A DNA stretch of 64,000 bases from Arachnomyces sp. PD_36 (GCA_032988195.1 JANTQE010000011.1:844832-908831); one strand, 5' to 3'. Shown: positions 11,452-22,784, counted from the first letter of the stretch. Program-made: numbers and translations. Notes: a model not told the origin generated them from the letters alone.

Positions 11452-12849
11452 CTAGAGACTGGGTACGTTTCTCTGACGCATAACCACCCAGCTCTCCAGG
11501 ACTTTTGCAAATCTGTCAATTTCGGAAATGGTATTCCCTGCGTGAAGGCAGATGCGAACGCGTTCCGTACCTGCAGGTATAGTGGGAGGCATGATAGGGC
11601 GTACGGCAAAGCCAGCCTCTTGACAGAAAGATGCGAGTTCTCGAGGATAAGGTGTCTGAAGTGAAATTATAGGCGAGTTGGCGTGATGGCGCATCTGAAG
11701 AATGGATGGGAGCTGAGGTCGTTGTGTTAAGAGGCCGTTTAGTGATGCGCTGAAATGGCGGATGAGAGCTCGAAGTTGAATCCGTAACTAATTTTTCAAA
11801 GTAGTTCCTTGAGTGAACGTCCTGAAAGCTGACAGAATGAAGAGGAAACCCACCGGTTCTGTTTCACCACGACTCATCAATTCATAAGCGGCACAGATGG
11901 ATGCAAGCGTCGGGAATGGCATGGCGGTGGTATATATCAAACTCCGTGCGTAATTGATCATATATTCTCTTGTGAGAGGCGAACAGAGGACAATGGCTAA
12001 ATTGGTACATTCGTCAGCCTACCCCTCAACCAACCCGCCACGGCCCCCGTGTAGCTTTCGCGCTCACATCGATATCACCTTACCTCCATGACTAGTTAGT
12101 GCTTTGCCAAATGTGTGCAATCTTGCGAAGATGCGGGAGCTGAGCCCAAGTTCTTGTACAATACCGCCTCCCTTTGGACCAAAGAGTCCGGTCGAGTGGG
12201 CCTCATCAACAATTAGATAGCCGTTGCCCCTCGGCAACAATGACTCGATCACTTGGACCATTCTTTCCAAGGGTGCAACGTCCCCTTCCATGCTGTATAA
12301 CGATTCAGCAGCCACAAAGACGTTGCGGGTGCCAGCTACCAACAACGGGTCATCCTGCAACCGATCCGTCAATACAGCTTCGAGGTGGGAGACTGAATTG
12401 TGGGCAAATGGAAGGCATTTTCCCGCTCTCGAAAGGCGCATCCCTTCATGAACGCTAGCGTGGATATGTTGGTCATATAGGATGACATCTCCCGGCTGCG
12501 GGATACATGAGAAGACGGCCATGTTGGCGTCAAATCCAGAATTGAATAGAAGACCACTTGGGGCATCATGGAAGCTGGCAATGGATTGTTCCAGCTCCTC
12601 GGCGTACGCCGAGTTCCCATCCAAGAGTCTGGAGCCACCGCTTCCCATTGGACGGGAAGGGTTCTGCGCCAATTGCTGAATAAATAGGGATCGGAAGGCT
12701 GGTGAGGTCGAAAGAGAAAGGAAGTCATTGGAAGAGAAATCAACAGAGTCGGGGGAATGCAATGTCAACTTCCTCAGGGAAGACTTGGCGGCTCTGCCAT
12801 CAAGTGCTGCCTTGAAGGCATGGAAGAGAGAGCCTGGGGATGGCTCCAT
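11452..12849 (-). CDS. bioF: 8-amino-7-oxononanoate (KAPA) synthase, BioF-like
   Basis: Three exons: 12849-12084, 11996-11854, 11787-11452; 414 aa. PLP-dependent alpha-oxoamine synthase fold. Landmarks are the glycine-rich MGSGGSRLLDGN, the DEAHSTGLFGPKGGG loop carrying the cofactor-binding Asp, and the Schiff-base lysine in HTFGKALTSHGG. Reaction in this family: pimeloyl thioester plus L-alanine to KAPA, CO2 and CoA (or ACP). It is the first committed step of biotin synthesis, and bioDA and bioB follow on the opposite strand, which supports the assignment over other alpha-oxoamine synthases. The protein ends in P-S-L, not a canonical peroxisomal PTS1, although fungal KAPA synthases are reported to be peroxisomal. 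I found no alternative last exon giving a better signal. Confidence 0.9.
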
Positions 12850-13729
12850 CTTTCACGAGCGTTGTAGGAGCAATTGGCATGCTGTCTCCGGAGCTGAAGG
12901 GAAACCTAGGATGCAAAGCAGCATGCATTGATGGATATATGGACATAGAGGGAGACAGAAAGAAATCTGAGGGCTGCCGACCCGGTTATTGTTTCCTCTG
13001 GGGAGCTTGAGAGGGGGGGAAATGGGAGATATGACTCCATGGGCACTGGGGAAGTTAATCTTATCATATAATATGCTCTTCTCCTCTGCAGGTGCGACGC
13101 CGGCTTCTTGCTAGCATCTGGTTAGTCACAAAGTCAGGGTCTCAGCATATGTGACGAAAAGGAAAAAACGGAGATACTGGAGATTGAAATCACAGTGTGT
13201 AATATTGTGTGTGCCCACTGCCGATGATGGATGAACGGAAGATGTAAGAATTTAATTTCTTTTTCTACTCGAACGTTTTAGGGCTTGTTGAGAGGTTGAG
13301 AGAGTTCTTTGTATTGGACCGGAGAGTTTGGCCGTTGACTTTCAACGTTCCTGAAATGCCCTTCTCCGACGCTGACCGAAAAATGAAAAAGGAAAAAAAG
13401 AACCTCGGCCCCCTTGCCTTCAGCAACAAAGATAATGATAACATAATTTGATTACTACTGAGAGATGTTCGGAGAAGTTGCGATGTGTGCGTCTTCGCTT
13501 TACAGAAGGAAACCTTTTCTGTGTGGGGGGAATATTACCATGAGACAGGGAAGCTGCGAACTAGGAGTCATGGCACCTTACGATCCCCTACAACTCCTTC
13601 TACGCCGAGCACCGGGTGTCCTTCTCTTGAACAGCTGGATTCATCCTTGGGATTGTCTCATGTAGTGATATAGGAAGCCGGGAGGCTTTTACTGCTTTAT
13701 CACGAGTCTTATCTGATCTGATTGTCGCT
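12850..13729. promoter_or_regulatory. divergent bioF/bioDA promoter region
   Basis: 880 bp between the start codons of two divergent biotin genes, so a shared control region is likely. It holds several purine-rich and T-rich runs and a short open frame at 13465-13665 that could be an upstream ORF in the bioDA leader. No known operator is recognised. Confidence 0.5.
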
Positions 13730-16496
13730 ATGGCTCCTGCAGGGGCGGCTCTCTGGCGTTCTCTCCACGCCTATCAGGTCTTTGGCGCAAACACCAACAT
13801 CGGGAAGACGGTTATCTCAACTCTCTTATACAAAGCTAGCCAGTCTCGCCACTCAGAAAGAAATCACTGGTTCCTGAAACCGGTCTCAACGGGGCCTCAA
13901 GCGGAAGCAGATGACAGGTACCTATGCTCGTTCTTTGACATATTTACCTAATCCCGTGTTTTATTGACGAGAGAGCTCCGGGGTTGTTGCAAGAGCTAAC
14001 ACGAGCGTTGATCTAGTCATATATCGCGGTTTGCCAAAGGGGTATCTGTAAAGTGTCTATACAGTTTCGATGAACCTGTTAGCCCGCATCTTGCGGCTAG
14101 GTCAACAACGGTAAGCCTCTGCAGCCGGTTGCTCTCTTGAGGTTATTTCTGTTCCCCGGACCTGATTTGCAGAATTAGCCGCCTAGGGACAGCGAGATAC
14201 TGAGCACTGCCCTCGAAAGTCTCGAGAGTTGGGCACTTTCCTCTCCACAAGAATTGGGACTCGCCCTTGTGGAAACCGCTGGAGGGGTCCATTCTCCAGG
14301 CCCCAATGGAACGTCACAGGCAGATCTCTACAGACCACTGCGGCTCCCTGTCATCCTGATCGCAGATTCAAAACTGGGGGGTATTTCGTCTTCGGTATCA
14401 TCCTTTGAATCACTCTCGCTGAGAGGCTACGACGTGGAGTCTGTGATGCTGTTTCGGGATGATTACTATAAGAACGACGAGTATCTCAGTGATTATTTCG
14501 GGAAGATGGGTATCCCTGTTTTTGCATTTCCAGCACCCCCCGAGCTTCCTGCAGTGAACGACGAAGACAGCGTTTCAGAGGACCGAACAGCCATGTCTTC
14601 CTACTACGAAAATACCGCTGCTGGCGATCATGCGGGAAGCATGATTGACTTACTCTCAGACCGTCATCACAAAAGGCTGGAGAGGTTGAAGTCGATGTCA
14701 AATCGGGCTAGGGATGTGATTTGGTACCCATTTACACAACATCAGGGGATCACCTCGAAAGATATCACGGTGATTGATTCTGCTCACGGGGACTATTTCC
14801 AAACCTATAGGAGGCCTACCAATGATACCCCGCCGAATCAAAAGGAGTCGAGTATTCAGCGCTCCTTAATCGCGGGCCAAGAGGACCCCAAGGTGATTCA
14901 GCCGACATTCGATGGCTCCGCTTCTTGGTGGACGCAGGGGTTGGGACATGCAAACCCCACCCTGTCACTGTCTGCTGCGTATGCGGCAGGCCGCTACGGG
15001 CACGTTATGTTTGCGGGTGCGATACATGAGCCGGCACTGTCCCTCGCGGAACTCCTGATCAGAAGCGTGGGCAATCCGCGATTGCAAAAGGTATTTTACT
15101 CAGACAACGGAAGCACAGGGATGGAAGTGGCTATTAAAATGGGGTTGAGGGCGGCTTGTGAGCGGTACGGTTGGGAGGCGCACGAGAAGGAAGTGGGTAT
15201 TATTGGCCTTCAGGGTAGCTACCATGGTGATACGATTGGCGTCATGGACTGTTCGGAACCGTCTACTTTCAACCAAAAGGTAGAATGGTACCGCGGCCGT
15301 GGCTACTGGTTTAATTTCCCGCAAGTTAAACTGGTCGAAGGGGTTTGGAAGGTTGACGTCCCCGATAGCCTAAAAGCTACCCTCGGCGAAAGCACCCAAT
15401 TTTCCAACCTCAATCAAATATTCGACCTCGAGTTGCGAAAAGAGAAGGGGGGTGGTGACCGCTATCGGTCCTATATCAAGTCCACCCTCGAGGACCTTGT
15501 TTCAAAGCAAGGAAAAAGATTCGGCGCAGTCATGCTGGAGCCCATTTTACTCGGCGCAGGAGGAATGTTATTTGTGTATGTCCTTTCTATCAAGAGGAAA
15601 TTGGGTTGAATGATGATGATTAACCCGATTGCATTGTAGGGATCCGCTGTTCCAACACACTCTCGTGCAAGTTGTCCGGGAGAACCCTCATATTTTCAGC
15701 GGAGCTTCTGGGGACAAGTCAAGTACCTCCAATGCTACCATGGGAAAGGGCAGTCGGTGGTCTGGGTTGCCTATTATTTTTGACGAAGTTTTCACAGGAA
15801 TGTACCGGCTCGGGAGGTTTACTTCAGCTTCCTTTCTAGGGGTCCACCCGGACATCTCCACTCACGCCAAACTCCTGACAGGCGGTCTCGTCCCACTGTG
15901 CGTGACCTTGGCTAGTGAAGATATTTTTAAAGCGTTCTTGGGTTGCGACAAGAGCGATGCACTTTTACACGGGCACAGCTATACCGCTCACGCAGTCGGC
16001 TGCAACGTGGCGGTGACATCTCTACAAACCATGATCAAGATGGAAAAGAGTGGGGAGTGGGATGAGTACCGGAAGGATTGGAATCTGCCCAGCAAGGACC
16101 CGGGACCTTTGCTCCGTGGGAAGGGTCTGGAGGAATTGTCCGATATTTGGAGCAGCTGGTCGCGGGGTTTTGTGGACGACTTGTCGCATGCAGGCTCGGT
16201 TGAAAGTGTGTTCGCACTGGGTTCAGTTCTGAGCATCACCCTACGCGATCCAGGAGCAGGTGGTGAGTTGTATCGGCACCTGGGTGTCTATTGTACTGAC
16301 CATTCGTTCTATAGGGTATACATCCACCGCGGCGAAGGGCCTCCAAGACAGGCTGGCGATGAAGAATGATCAAGCCTTCAACATCCATTCCCGAGTCTTA
16401 GGGAACGTTTTGTATCTCATGGCTAGCATGACCTCTAAGCGAAGCGACCTAAGAGAAATTGAGGGTTTGGTTCGTGCCTGCTTGAAGGATGATTAG
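13730..16496 (+). CDS. bioDA: bifunctional dethiobiotin synthetase / DAPA aminotransferase (BioDA)
   Basis: Five exons: 13730-13917, 14017-14110, 14179-15575, 15640-16262, 16315-16496; 827 aa. The N-terminal third is the BioD domain: P-loop-like GANTNIGKTVIS, LKPVSTGP, VETAGGVHSP and DSKLGGI. The rest is a class III PLP aminotransferase (BioA): RDVIWYPFTQHQ, GSASWWTQGLGHANP, DNGSTGMEVAIKM, QGSYHGDTIGVMD, IFDEVFTGMYRLG and the cofactor-lysine region HAKLLTGGLVPL. Together they convert KAPA to DAPA and DAPA to dethiobiotin. Fusion of the two domains is normal in fungi and plants, where the enzyme is usually mitochondrial. The last donor could be 16259 or 16263; the GTGAGT at 16263 is the better one. 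Confidence 0.93.
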
Positions 16497-17135
16497 GGTG
16501 ATTAGGGTGATTACGGTACTTGAGAATGTATCTTTATAGAAGTATATCCTAGTCTCACGGATAAAAAACTCTCATGGAAGGAGACCTTATCGTGCACAAT
16601 GAAGCTGTAAGGCCCTTTCCTCCGGCCCCTGAAGTGCTTTCTGTAGAATCCATTACTAGTTGATACGATCTTACAGTTGGACCCTTGCGATCTTCACGGT
16701 TGGGATAAGGTTTGTCACCTGCCAAACTTTAAATTAAAACGGTTGGGATGGGGGCATTTACGAGATGGTGACAATACGGTACCTGGTGAATGAGGGTTTC
16801 CCGATTAGTCAAAAGGAAGGAGAAGCCCTAAAAGAGTTTTTGTTCAGAGACTTTGGTTGACTCAACAACAGACAGAGAAAGTGGGGGAAAGAAGAAAAGA
16901 ATGAAGGGGATGATAAGAAGATGACGAAGATGAAAGTAATGGGATATCGTAAAAGGTTAACAGGGGAAGCCTGTCAACGGATTCTCACCGAGATCGATCC
17001 TTGACTACCCGACGCATCACATCACATCGATCACATCCCGCTTCTAACATTTCGTAGAGTCCTTCCCCCCTTCTTTCAACTACTAACACCTCTCGACTGC
17101 CGCCTCTCGAGTGTATCGGGGGACCACCTTTCATA
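16497..17135. other. bioDA-bioB intergenic region
   Basis: Starts with a short direct repeat just after the bioDA stop (GATTAGGGT repeated, 16491-16512). The rest is the bioB promoter and a C/T-rich leader near 17000-17130. No gene seen. Confidence 0.5.
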
Positions 17136-18457
17136 ATGGCACTCTCGCCATCAGCTTCCCGGCCTCTTCTCCGAAGATGCTACGGCACCGTCCAGAACAC
17201 CACCTTCACAGCGCCAGCACCAGGCTCAAAATCTATGCCCAGGGCGCTTCAAGATGCCATCGCCATACAGAAGCCGCGGACCAATTGGACCAAAAATGAG
17301 ATCGCGGAGATATACAACTCGCCGCTGAGCCAGCTTGTCTACACAGCGGTAATAAAAGAATTCACCCCCTGATATAATGGAGAGGATGGTGGAGGGGGGA
17401 TGCATTCACTTTGAGCCCCATCCCCGATCGCCAACTGGAGAATGATTGGAACTAACCTTCCCCCTTCTTTCCCTGTTCAATCATTTAGGGCACAGTTCAT
17501 CGACGTTTCCATGACCCATCCGCTATTCAGATGTGCACTCTGATGAATATCAAAACCGGTGGATGCAGCGAGGATTGTTCCTACTGCGCACAATCCTCCA
17601 GGTACAACACCGGCCTGAAAGCCACGAAGATGAGCACCGTGGACTCTGTCCTCGAGGCCGCTCGCGTCGCCAAGGAGAACGGGAGCACTCGCTTCTGCAT
17701 GGGTGCCGCATGGAGGGACATGCGGGGTCGGAAATCCGGACTTCGAAACGTCAAGGCGATGGTGTCGGGCGTCCGTGAGATGGGCATGGAGGTGTGCGTC
17801 ACGCTCGGCATGATCGATGGGGACCAGGCGAAGGAGCTCAGAGATGCGGGACTGACGGCCTACAACCACAATCTCGACACCTCTCGTGAATTCTACCCGT
17901 CCGTGATCACCACCAGGTCCTACGATGAGCGCCTCCAAACGCTCAGCCACGTCCGTGATGCGGGGATCAACGTCTGCTCTGGCGGAATCTTGGGGCTGGG
18001 CGAAGAAGATACTGACCGCGTGGGCTTGATTCACACCGTAGCGACGTTGCCGTCGCACCCAGAGTCCTTCCCGGTCAACGCCTTGGTTCCGATCAAGGGA
18101 ACTCCCTTGGGGGATCGGAAGATGATCGCCTTTGACAAACTGCTTCGGACGGTTGCGACTGCCAGGATTGTCCTCTCCTCCACCATCGTTCGCCTTGCTG
18201 CTGGCCGGGTGTCACTGTCCGAAGAACAGCAGGTCACATGTTTCATGGCTGGCGCCAATGCGGTGTTTACTGGGGAGAAGATGCTGACAACAGAATGTAG
18301 TGGATGGGAGGAAGATCTCAAGATGTTTGAGAAATGGGGGTTCCATCCCATGCGAAGTTTCGAAAGGGGCAGAGAGTCCGCAGAGTCCGAACCAGTTGCA
18401 TCCGAATCCCCTGTGAGGAAGGGGGTGGACTCCGCGGTGGCACCAGGTCTGGGGTAG
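17136..18457 (+). CDS. bioB: biotin synthase (radical SAM, BioB)
   Basis: Two exons, 17136-17348 and 17489-18457, with a 140-bp intron; 393 aa. The N-terminus (MALSPSASRPLLRRCYG) is Arg/Ser-rich and lacks acidic residues, as in a mitochondrial presequence. The radical-SAM cluster is CSEDCSYCAQ (CxxxCxxC). Downstream are the SAM-binding and [2Fe-2S]-binding segments (FCMGAAWR, VCVTLGMID, AYNHNLDTS, GGILGLGE, LVPIKGTPL). It inserts sulfur into dethiobiotin to make biotin. The C-terminal tail after EKWGFHPM is Ser/Glu-rich and variable. It is third in the cluster, on the same strand as bioDA and 639 bp downstream. Confidence 0.95.
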
Positions 18458-19557
18458 AGCGATTTACGCATAAAATTTTGTGAAGATTAAATGTATCAGC
18501 TCCATCGCAGAATTATATGAAGAACAAGCTCTTGATAATCTACGGAATTGGTACAAATAGCTTTCTGTCAAGGCCGAAATTGGTTCTGCCATAACGAAGT
18601 CTCAGGTTGTCTTCCGAGGTGGTTGATACTTATAAACCGTGTATGTATGCCTGAGGTCCAAGATAAGATGGTAAAAGGTATACTAATCTGATTTAACATG
18701 GCAGAGAGTTCCGTTTAAAAGCTTTAATGCAGTAAAAAAAAAAAAAATCCGCGGTCGGGGAACGCCATGCCAGCCGAATCGACATCAGTTTATTATACTT
18801 CTTTGTGCTTTTAGAACCCTCATTTCAGCGCTCTCCCAACTCCAGCCATATCACCCACACCGTCAATTCCGAGTCATAAAGCGCAGATGTCCTGATTGTC
18901 TGCTTTATCCTACGCCATTAGGGGTCGCCTAGGTTTTGGCTAACCTAAGATCGTTGACTTATCGAGAGACATCATACGCCAAATTCCGAGCAATTAATTA
19001 TCTGTCAGTTATACCTCATTCCCCGTAATACGCCAACGCTGGACCCGTACAAATGTTCCAAAAGAATCTGCTCGTTTGTTTTCGGAATCGCATAAAGTGG
19101 TTTGGAGCCGCTGGAGTGCTCTGGCGCCAATATATCCGAGGGCATGGAGGGTAAGTCGGGAATGCTGCTTATTCCCCAGTAACTTCCGATTCTTGCTCGA
19201 CTCGGATTTCATAGACGGCTCTTAGAAGCAAGCCCCCGTTGCCTAGATAGTTCTTTAATAATCAATATCTTCGCCGATGACTTCAGCGAGTTGAACAGAT
19301 ATAGTTCAGACGGAGTATGTTCAGTATATCAGTAGGGACTGTATCGAGGTGTGGTGGGGAAAGGCGAACCAGAGCAGTGCGCCTACTGAACGTCGACGTC
19401 GACCTCGTCCGAGCACACTGTCGCTGTAGTAACAGATACGAGAAATAGGCTGCAGCATGAAACACGACTCCAAACGGAACATCGCAAAAAGATTTCTCTC
19501 AACTGCTCAATGTACACTTGAATCGCTGCTTCGGAATCCAAAAAACAACAAATAATC
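18458..19557. other. intergenic, no supported gene
   Basis: 1.1 kb between bioB and the peroxiredoxin gene. It contains a run of 12 or more A at about 18733. Open frames here are short and unrecognised. Confidence 0.5.
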
Positions 19558-20464
19558 ATGGTTGACCAGGAGGAGCCAAACACCGCTTCGGCACCTGTCA
19601 CCCGATCGGCAGCCAGAAGAAAGGGATCTTCCGTTCCGATTTCCGTACGGGACAACGACGCAAGAATCACAAAAACCAGAAGACCTCAGAAGTCTAAGAG
19701 GAATCTGCCAGCCGCTGCAGCGGCGGCGACGGCATCAGCTTCCACGTCAGAGCAAGCAGCCGCAACTCTATCTACAAGTAAGAGAAGAAACGATGGGACC
19801 AATACGAACAAACCCACTTCCTCTTCACGACTGAGGACCGGAACTCGGACTATACAAGTTGGAGACAAGATTCCACTCGAAACCGAGCTGGTCCTAACCA
19901 ATGGGGAGAAAACGACGTTGAAGAAACACCTCGATACGGGTGATAGAGGAGGATTGGTAGTTTTCGTTTATCCTAATGCGTCCAGTGAAGAGAGTAAGTT
20001 CAATCTATATATATTCGACCTACTCTCTAGAGGGTGCTTGACATCCCCCTTCCCGAGAAACGCGAAAAAAAGAAAGGGAATAACTAAATATAAAAGCCTA
20101 TGAATATGTCTGCGAGTTCGACTATCGGCTTTTCAACTACGAACGAGCAGAAATGAGCATGCTAGGGCTCAGCCCAGACTCTTTCTCCGCCAACGCAAAG
20201 TTCAAAACCGACACGGAAATGCACTTCACATTGCTCAGCGATCCGCGAAGGACCCTCTTGAATGCTGTCGGATTAGGCACTATCACCAAAACGGACAAGA
20301 AGTTCAAGATTGTGGGGGTATTCGTGATGAATAAGAGCGGCACGTTGCTGTATGTGAAGAGTGGGAAGCCGGAGAAGGTGATGGACGATTTGGACCGAGA
20401 AATGATTCTCAAGATCATTCCGTCCTACGAAGGGAAAGCTGAGGAAGACGATGAGAAGGACTAA
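19558..20464 (+). CDS. nuclear-type peroxiredoxin (Dot5/PrxQ-like) lacking the peroxidatic Cys
   Basis: Two exons, 19558-19993 and 20097-20464; 267 aa. The first 90 residues are basic and low-complexity (RSAARRKG, KTRRPQKSKRN, STSKRRND) and look like nuclear localisation signals, as in yeast Dot5. The thioredoxin-fold domain follows: VGDKIPLETELVL, GLVVFVYPNAS, MLGLSPDSFSANAKF, LLSDPRRTLLNAVGL, GVFVMNKSGTLL. In active members the strand ending YPNAS continues TPGC, and a resolving Cys lies five residues after that Cys. Here the joined sequence reads ASSEETYEYVCEF: the resolving Cys is kept but the peroxidatic position is Thr, formed by the codon that spans the intron (A|CC). The donor GTAAGT and branch TAACTAAAT make this splice the only one that keeps the frame. 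The protein is probably not a normal thiol peroxidase. Confidence 0.82.
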
Positions 20465-21124
20465 AGGTGGCTACTGACTTATGTCTGTGGCATTTTTGTG
20501 TCTTGTACACCTCTCCGAAAGGTGCTTACTCGCCCTTTATTAGAAACCCCATGCTAATACTCTCCGATTCCTTGCCTCGCTCATTGCACTCGCACTTGTC
20601 TAGTATCTCCCACGGAAAGCATTGATTTGCCATCAGGTGTGATTCTCTCAGTCCCACAAGGCAAAAGCTTCAGCATGAGAGGCTTGCCGATCACATTATT
20701 ATCGACACCATCCAAAATCGAGCTGATGAGAATGTTAATGATCATCGTGATCGCAACCTTATTCAATACAGATAGTTCTCTTCTTTTCGCGATTCATTTG
20801 GGGCGTCCGTATGGATACATAAGTCATGGGGAATACATAATTTTGTTCTCTGCATAATTGCATGCAAAACTTTGAAAGTCCACAGGGAGTTATCTCACCA
20901 GAGAGACTATCTAGTGAATGTTGTTCGCGTGAGCTCAAGAAGTCTTCGACATAACTCAACTTCATAAAGATTATATTTCAAGGGAGCACTTCTGGTCTTG
21001 GGAGTAGATAGAGATGGGGGATTTCGTCTAAAAATCTATTTCGATGACAGGTTATGATCTAGGAGTAGGAGAATAAACAAGGGTAGAAATTTAGGCCCAT
21101 GAGCCTGTCTAAGAATCAAGTAGA
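20465..21124. other. intergenic, no supported gene
   Basis: Convergent 3' ends of the peroxiredoxin gene and the tandem-exon gene meet here. Short frames on both strands are not recognised. Confidence 0.5.
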
Positions 21125-22784
21125 TCATGGCTTTCTGCACAGTAACGTCCTTCCTGCCACTTCTCCCTCCCCGGCTTCTCGATTTTCGGTCGGTGGATAA
21201 GTGATGGACCAGAATATCCCCCTGATCCGCGCAAATAGATGACCCAGTTCTGTGTTCGACCCAAGGCTTCCTTCAACTTCGTCGGTATTAGGTGAGGTAG
21301 AGACGGCATCTATGATGGTTTTTGCCAGGGCGAGAATATCATTTCTCTCCTTATCCAGTTTGTCCCAGATAAAGACCTCGCTAACGGTCCCGACTATGTT
21401 GAATAGTTCGACTAGTTTTGGGCGATACACAGACAGCTTCGCGCACGCTTCGACGAGGGTTACCTGGTACACATGCCAAAAATCCAATTGGTATTCATCG
21501 AAAAGCGAGACGTGGGTTCCATATAGTTTGACGAGGACGCACATGTCCGCGAGAATGTCGCCTCCATGCGCAGCGTTGTTCCCTGCGCGGACAGTGGCCA
21601 AGTCCCTATTCTTAGACTTCAGTCCACGGCGTCGAATGCGTCGATCTTGAATCGCTCTCATTCGAATGGCGTGTTGTGATTGCCATAGAGCGGATTGTGA
21701 TTCCGATAGAGCGGAAACCTTGTCAAATTAGCATGATTCTCTTCGTGTCGAAAGTAAGATATCGTACCTGAGTGCGAAGAGTTTGATTATCTCTTTCAAG
21801 ACAATCAGTCTGCTGTCATGTTAGCTAGATCTCATCTGATTCTCTTCGTGTCGAAAGTAAGATATCGTACCCGAGTGCGAAGAGTTTGATTATCTCTTTC
21901 AAGATAATCAGTCTGCTGTCATGTTAGCTAGATCTCATCTGATTCTCTTTGTGTCGAGAGTAANNNNNNNNNNNNNNNNNNNNNNNNNNNNNNNNNNNNN
22001 NNNNNNNNNNNNNNNNNNNNNNNNNNNNNNNNNNNNNNNNNNNNNNNNNNNNNNNNNNNNNATCAGTCTGCTGTCATGTTAGCTAGATCTCATCTGATTC
22101 TCTTTGTGTCGAGAGTAAGATATCGTACCCGAGCGCAAAGACTTTGATTATTTTTTTCAAGATAATCAGTCTCTCTTTCAAGATAGTCAGTCTGCTGTCA
22201 TGTTAGCTAGATCTCATCTGATTCTCTTTGTGTCGAGAGTAGGATATCGTACTCGAGCGCAAAGACTTTGATTATTTTTTTCAAGATAATCAGTCTACTG
22301 TCATGTTAGCTAGATCTCATCTGATTCTCTTCGTGTCGAGAGTAAGATATCGTACCCGAGCGCAAAGACTTTGATTATATTGAATGAGACTATGATTCTG
22401 CTGTCATGTTAGCTGAATCCCTTCTATTTCTAAGCTAGATTGTCTTACTTGTTTAAGAAAGTCTGCTTTGTCTCTGTCATACTCTGCTCGAAACTCTTTC
22501 AGTTTCGTTATCTCATCAAGAATATCGAAGACTTCCTGATTGCCGATGCGCTTTCGGTCCGGTTGTTCCATAATTGTGGAACTCATCCTATTAGCAACAT
22601 CTAGGAAAGATTTCGACGGGGCAACACTTGGTTTGTGAACGTTACTTCCTGAGAAGCCAAACAAGTACTGTTAAGTGTTAGCACACCCTCCCCAAGTTGG
22701 TTTATATACTTTAGAAGAAAAGATAGGACTTGCCATGTTATTGCCGGGGGGAGCCGGGGGCAAAGGCCCAGCGGGGGGTGCCAT
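21125..22784 (-). CDS. unknown protein with tandemly repeated coiled-coil exons
   Basis: Gene direction is right to left. Exon 1 22784-22734 encodes MAPPAGPLPPAPPGNNM and ends at a GC donor (GCAAGT). Exon 2 22667-22449 encodes SKSFLDVANRM, then EVFDILDEITKLKEF. Next come repeated exons 22397-22356, 22294-22253, 22191-22129, one starting at 22067 that runs into the N gap, 21912-21871 and 21809-21768. The last exon 21718-21125 encodes 197 aa (GLKSKNRDLA, NNAAHGGDILADMCVLVKLYG, FNIVGTVSEVFIWD). All joints are phase 0. The repeated exons encode 14 or 21 residues with Leu every seventh position, so the product should be a coiled coil of length set by exon number. I do not recognise the C-terminal domain. 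Upstream minus-strand sequence to about 23.15 kb is also partly coding-like, so the true 5' end may lie further out. Confidence 0.6.
21740..22401. repeat. tandem exon-intron repeat, period 103 bp (one unit 124 bp)
   Basis: At least six units, each an acceptor, a 42-nt exon and a roughly 60-nt intron on the minus strand. Exon starts at 22397, 22294 and 22191 are spaced 103 bp; the next step is 124 bp because that exon carries one extra 21-nt heptad. Each intron has the donor GTACGATATC, a GCTAAC branch site and the acceptor ATGACAG followed by CAG or TAG. An N gap (21964-22061) interrupts the array, so the real copy number is unknown. Confidence 0.9.
21964..22061. other. assembly gap (98 N) inside the tandem repeat
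   Basis: Exon starts on either side of the gap (22067 and 21912) are 155 bp apart, which is not a multiple of the 103-bp period. The gap length is therefore not the true length and one or more units may be missing. Confidence 0.95.

Noticed and set aside
16491..16512. Interstitial telomere repeat (TTAGGG-like)
   Set aside because: Only two short GATTAGGGT copies with an off-register spacing; a chance direct repeat.
20581..20766. Minus-strand 61-codon open frame
   Set aside because: No ATG context or similarity that I can recognise; left as intergenic.
21740..22401. CRISPR-like or simple satellite array
   Set aside because: Units contain conserved splice sites and in-frame heptad exons continuous with flanking coding exons; this is a eukaryotic gene.
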